A DNA stretch of 64,000 bases from Capra hircus (Eukaryota; Chordata; Mammalia; Artiodactyla; Bovidae): the NCBI RefSeq assembly GCF_001704415.2, contig NC_030817.1, forward strand, positions 35,723,550 through 35,787,549, read 5' to 3'. A program made the translations under genes and the position numbers. The notes under the pieces are model-generated. The model did no database searches, was not told the DNA's origin, and saw only the letters and a list, made by a program, of their open reading frames with translations. Of the stretch, positions 27,001 to 33,000 are shown piece after piece; the first letter of the stretch is position 1, and each line of letters starts with the position of its first letter.

Positions 27001-30000
27001 TGCTGGTCTAATGACTCAGAATGCTGTGAATTTAGCCATTAAGTATGCTTCTCGTTCTCGGAGATTAATATTGGCCCAAAGACTTAGTGAACTGGCTGCA
27101 GAGAAGGCAGCAGAGTTGGCAGCCACCCAGGCTGAGGAAGAAGAAGAAGAGGATTTCAGGAAAAAGTTGAATGCTGGGTAAGAAATACTCAGTTGTTTGA
27201 GTTTTACCATCCTGCAATATTGACCTGGTCTTTTCAATTGCTCTTTATTGAATAATATTGCTTTTTTTTAGTTATAGTAATACTTCTACAGAGTGGAGTC
27301 AGCCAAGGCTCAGAAATCAAGTTGAAGAAGATACGGAGGATAATGGAGAAGCTGATAATACAGAAGAAAGACCAGAAATACACAAACATGGTAAAATACA
27401 TTTTTAAGGCAGTTTAAAGAGGAGAAGTGTCATGTGTGTGACTTCCCTCATTTTACTTGGCTAAGGGAAATTGAATACCCATACGTTTTCAAAGTGTCTT
27501 TTTGTCCTATTGTTGATTACAGAAGATTCCTTTATATTCCCATTTACACTATATTGTTTTAATTATTCTGTAGGAGAGAGCCCATTTTTCAAAAGTGCAG
27601 ATTCCTCTGACATGCTAGCTCTTAAGTCAGGTAAGACGTTTTTGATTTTGTAAATATCAAGGAAATTTTGAAGTAGTCCTTAAACTGCTACATCTACTCA
27701 AATACCCCTTACTCTTCAGGGCCTGTTTTGTTGTAATTGTTATTTTTAATCAGAAATGTTTATGAAACTGTGTTCATTTAGCAGATACTTACTAAATGCC
27801 TATTGTGTGTCAGGTATTTGACTAGAGGGAAGATACAGAAGTGAAGTGGATATGCATATTTGATCCCTGCATAAACTTTATACCAGTTGGCTTTTAAAAG
27901 TATATACATACATTATTCTGATTTTGAAAATATACTTTTACATGTGTACAGATTATTAAAAGAGCATATAACAGATGACTGTAATCTAGTCAGTGGCGGG
28001 AGATAGTTGGGACCCCAAGGAGGCCTCATGGAATGTTTAAAGCAGAGATCTCAAGGAGGAATGAGGCAGCCAAGCAGAAGAGAATCATGTGGGCTTAAGG
28101 AACAGCATGTATGAAGTTTTAAGAGTAGTTCATATAAGGCAGAGAGCAAAGAGAAATTGGTGCTGGATGGTTTTGGAGCAGTGAACAGGAACCAAACCAT
28201 GCAGATCCATGTAGGCCATGGTAAGGATTTTGATCTTTATTTTGGGGTTGCCAGGAGGCTGTTGCAGGTTTTAATCAGGAGCATATATGGCATACTGTGC
28301 AGAGGAGGGTTGTGTATAAGGAGACTACTGATGTAGTCCCAAGTGAGATTGATAGTGACCTAGACTGGGGTGGTGGTGATTGTTGAAGAAAGGGAGGAAT
28401 TGAAGAGACATTTCCGAAGATAATGTAAAGGGTATGGAAGTTCAGGATGTGGAGAATGGCTGTCAGTTTCTGGCTTGAGTACTTGAGTGAGTGATGATGC
28501 CATTTACTGAGTCAGGTATAGGGAAATGTATCTTTAAATAGGAGGATGATGAAATTACTGTGGGCTGTTTGGGTCAAGAGCTCGGGAAAATAGTATCTCT
28601 GGGATGCAGATATAGAAGTTAAGATTGTTGACATGAGTATAACAAGTTAAACCACAGGTATGTGTAAGTGAGCACTGGGGAGGATCAAAGTGAGGAGAAA
28701 AATGAGCTTAGGCTTAGGGAATCCCCAGCATTTAAACATCAGGTAGAGGAAGAGGAGGAGGAACCATCAAAAGAAAATGAGAACAGAGAGGAAGGAGGTA
28801 AGCCAGGGAATGCATTATCTCAGAAGTCAATGGGGAGATCAAAAAGAAAGGAACCCTCAGCTGTGTGGAATGTTGTTGAGAGGTCAAATAAGGTGTTGGC
28901 TGAAAAAGATAACACCAGTTTGGGCTACATGGAGTTTATTGAGTTCTTAGAAAGAATAGATCCTGCAGGGTGGTAGGGCTGAAAGCCATGTTTTGGTTGG
29001 AGGAGCATATGAATAGTGAGGGAATGGGAATAGCTGTGTAGATAGCTCTTAAGAAATTTGACTGCTTAGGGGATGTGAGAGAAAATTATATGAGGGGTGA
29101 GGGTTGTGTGTGGCAGAGAATGTGTTTGTTTTCTGTTTGTTTCTTTAAGTTAGGAAATTTAAGAAGCCAATAAAGAAGGAAAAGTCAAAGGTGATGCATG
29201 TAGCCATTGATTCAGTTTCTTGAAAAGCAGAAGGGGTGGAATCTAGAGCACTTGTAAAGGAATTATTAACTAGCTAAAATAAGGCACCATTCTTCCTTGG
29301 TAATGTGAGAAAAGAGTAGATCTCTACATACTGTATTTATGTTAATATATTGCATAGTGGCAACTTGGGTTAGCTCTCATCATCTAATAGCTTTTATTTC
29401 ATCTTAACAGTAGGAAGGAGGTCGCATATAGTTATTAGTAGTTTTAAAGTTGCAAAGTACAGTATTTTCATATAATACAGATTAAAATATTCATTATTAT
29501 TGTAGGAGTCAAAAGTCTTCTCAGTTTTACGACTATTAAGTGAGGGTTTCTTTCTTATGAAAGGTGCAGTTATCTCTAGCAGCCAAGGACGAATAAACCC
29601 CTTCAAGGTAAACTCTTCCCAGTGATGTTTTCTATTACTTAAATACATTTCCATACAGAGAGAGATTTCCAAACTACCAGATGACCCTCCCCAGACTTAG
29701 AGGCATTAAAGACTGCAGCAGATTAAATTTTAAAATATTTAAGTAAGTAAATATTTTAAAATAAAAATGAAAGCAGCACTAGTTCACACTTGGACCAAGA
29801 ATTTTATTTTCTACTTATCTTCTAAGAACCTACAGTTATGAAAGGTACTCCCTATTTTTCTTGGGGATGTGGTATTTGGGAATATGTGCATCAGTCTTAA
29901 TTTGGATTCAACCAAATGTATTCAGTTCTAAAGGTTAGACTACAATATAAACTTAATAGAAATTTAAAGAAAAAACAAATCTCTTGGGTTTTTTTCCTTC

Positions 30001-33000
30001 TTTAAGCTTTATGAAATGCTAATACTAGTTTGCTCTTTAGGTATCAGGCAGTTCCAAAGAGCCAGCCATTTCAGTGAATTCAGGACGTTCAACTAATATT
30101 TTAGACAGTATGAACAAATCATCCAAGAAATCTACCGCATTTAATCGAGCTACAGATGATGAAAAGTCTCCAGTTATAAAGCCCTTGATTCCAAAGCCAA
30201 AGTCTAAGCAGGTATGATTTCAACTGCCTCCATCTACAGTAAATAGCTCGTGGTCTGTTTGTCTTACTTTAGTTTTGTTCACTCTTTCAGGTATGAGATA
30301 GGAGGCCCCGGTTGTTTATAACAGATAGTGTAGTGAGAGCAGTGGTTCTCAATTCTAGTTTTGCTTTGGAATCACTTTTTTAAAATATTAATACTTTAAA
30401 TCATATTATATAGCTGCCAGATATTTAAGAAAGTATTAAAAATGCTCCCAATTAAACCAAGCCAGTGATTTTTGTAAGAGATGTGTATTAGCATTTATTT
30501 AGAAGAGACTCAGAGAGCCCCACTTATTCCTGCCTCCTGGTCCTCATGACCTTGTGCAGCCCCTCCCTCAAGTGTAATGGGATTATCCAGTAACTGTGAC
30601 AATGATGAGATGTCACTTCCATAATTGTATTACTATTAATATATAGACCCAGGACAGGGACTCAGGCATCTGTCTATATTCTTTTCATTTCCCAGACAGT
30701 TCTGATGCCTGTCCTTGTTTAATGACAGCTAGCTTAGTAGCTGGCCCTAATCTTTCCTGTTCTGTGTTCTCAGTTTTCTTCCCAGGTTTTGTCCTAATTT
30801 TGGTAATTTAATCCCAGATTTGTCATCAGTAAAATAGGTAAACTAATTTGAGGTATAGTTTTTTGGAAGTTTTGTATGCATGTGTATAAATATTTACTTT
30901 TAACAGAAAACCTTAGGACTTACATGTTAGTGTAAGAATTCTAAATAAAAATAGGTATTTTTCCACCTTTTTCCAAATTTGCTCATAAAATATAGAATCA
31001 TGCTAGATTTTGTTGCAGTATTCACGTTTGTTTTCACAGGCATCTGCAGCATCCTTTTTCCAGAAAAGAACTTCCCAAACTGACAGGACTGAGGAAGTAA
31101 AAGAAGAAAATCCTAAAAATTCATCATCTGAAACCCCAGCTGTGTGTCCTCAAAACACTGAAAACGAAAGGTCAGTACATAGAGAAATTTAGTATTCTCA
31201 AGATGCAGTATTCCAATAAAAGGCACATAGAAGTAGCAATACAAAATTGTGTGACTCTGTTATTCATTAATATAAATAATACATTGGCACATGTAGTGGG
31301 CATTCTGAAATCATGTAATTTTAGGGAAGCCACAAATATTGATTAGTATCTATTTACATTACTTATTAAAGTATGCTTTGATAAACTATATGTTTTAAAT
31401 TGTGAACACATTTTACTGAGATACTATGTTTTTTAATTAGTTCATTTTTTCATTTGTTTGTTTTTAAATAATATAGTTACATGGGAGAAACACAAGTCAA
31501 AGATACAAAAAGATGTGTGGTGAAGAGTAAATCTTTTTTCTATCCACTCAGTTCCCTGTGCACAAATACTCACTGCACAATTTCTCCTATAGCCTTCTTA
31601 AATTATTCTATGCATTTTTTTTGGTTTACAGAAATGATAATATGCACATTGTTTTGTGCCTTATTTTTTTCACTTAAGAGCAGGTTTTGCAGATCATTCC
31701 TTTTTACTACATGAAGAGTTTCTTTAATCTTTTTACATTCATTGAATGGCTGTACCATAATTTATTTAGTTCTCTGAAAGTGGACAAAAAGTCATTGCTG
31801 GTCTTTTGCTGGTACAAATAGTAGTACAATTAATAATTTTATATGAATATTATATACATATAGCTGTAAGATGGATTCCTGTATGGTTCAAGCTAATGTA
31901 CACTTACAATTTTGAAAGATACTGCAAAATTGCTCTGCATGGATGTTTGTATCCCCCAGCAATACAAGAGGCCCTGTTTGTCCACCAACTCATTATGTTA
32001 CCAGATTTCTTGATCTCTTGTATGCTAGATTTATTTGAAATACATCAGCTATACTGAAAAAGTCACCATTTCATTTCTTAAAATTTATTTCTTTTTGGCT
32101 GCACTGGGTCTTTGTTGTGGTGCACGGGCTTCTCGTTGCAGTGGCTTCTCGTTGCAGAGGGTTCTAGAGCGTGTGGGCTGTAGCGGTTGCAGTGCGTGGG
32201 TGGGCTCAGTAGTTGCAGTTGTCCGGCAGCATGTGGAATCTTCCCTGAGCAGGGATTGAATCTGAATCCCCTGTACTGATAGGATTCTTAACCACTGGAC
32301 CACCAGAAAAGTGTCAACATTTCATTTTTAACTTTATGTATCTCATGTAACCGGTATCTCATGTTCAGTTGCTCAGTCATGTCCAACTCTTTGCAGTCCC
32401 ATGGACTGCAGCACTCCAGGCCTCCCTCTCCATCGCCAACTCCCAGAGTTTACTCAAACTCATGTCCGTTGAGTCGGTGATGCCATCAACCATCTCCTCC
32501 TCTTGTCGTCCCCTTCTCCTGCCTTCAGTCTTTCTCAGCATCAGGGTCTTTTCAAATGAGTCAGTTCTTTGCATCAGGTGGCCAAAGTATTGGAGCTTCA
32601 GCTTCAGCATCAGTCCTTCCAATGAATATTCAGGGCTGATTTCCTTTAAGATTGACTGGTTGGATCTCCTTACAGTCCAGGGGACTCTCAAGAGTCCTCT
32701 CCAACACCACAGTTGAAAAGCATCAATTCTTTGGCGCTCAGCTTTCTTTATAGTCCAACTCTTACATCTTGTATTAACCAATTTAATTTGAGGGAGTAGC
32801 TGTAGTTTTTTTTTTTTTTATTTTTTCCTAAATTTAATTTAGCTATTAAACAGTGAAATTTTTATTTAAGAAGATTAAATTTTTTATACTTTCAACAGCC
32901 TATACAGAAGAAAAGTGATCAGTAAATGTTAAATATTTGCATTAAATCTTCAGGTGTGACCTAAAAAACAGTTTGTGTCAGAACTGAAATCTGGTAACAT

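Noticed and set aside
28668..28976. 102-codon Glu-rich + strand open frame
   Set aside because: It lies inside an antisense L2 element and within a WDHD1 intron; the Glu-rich look comes from GA-rich repeat sequence.
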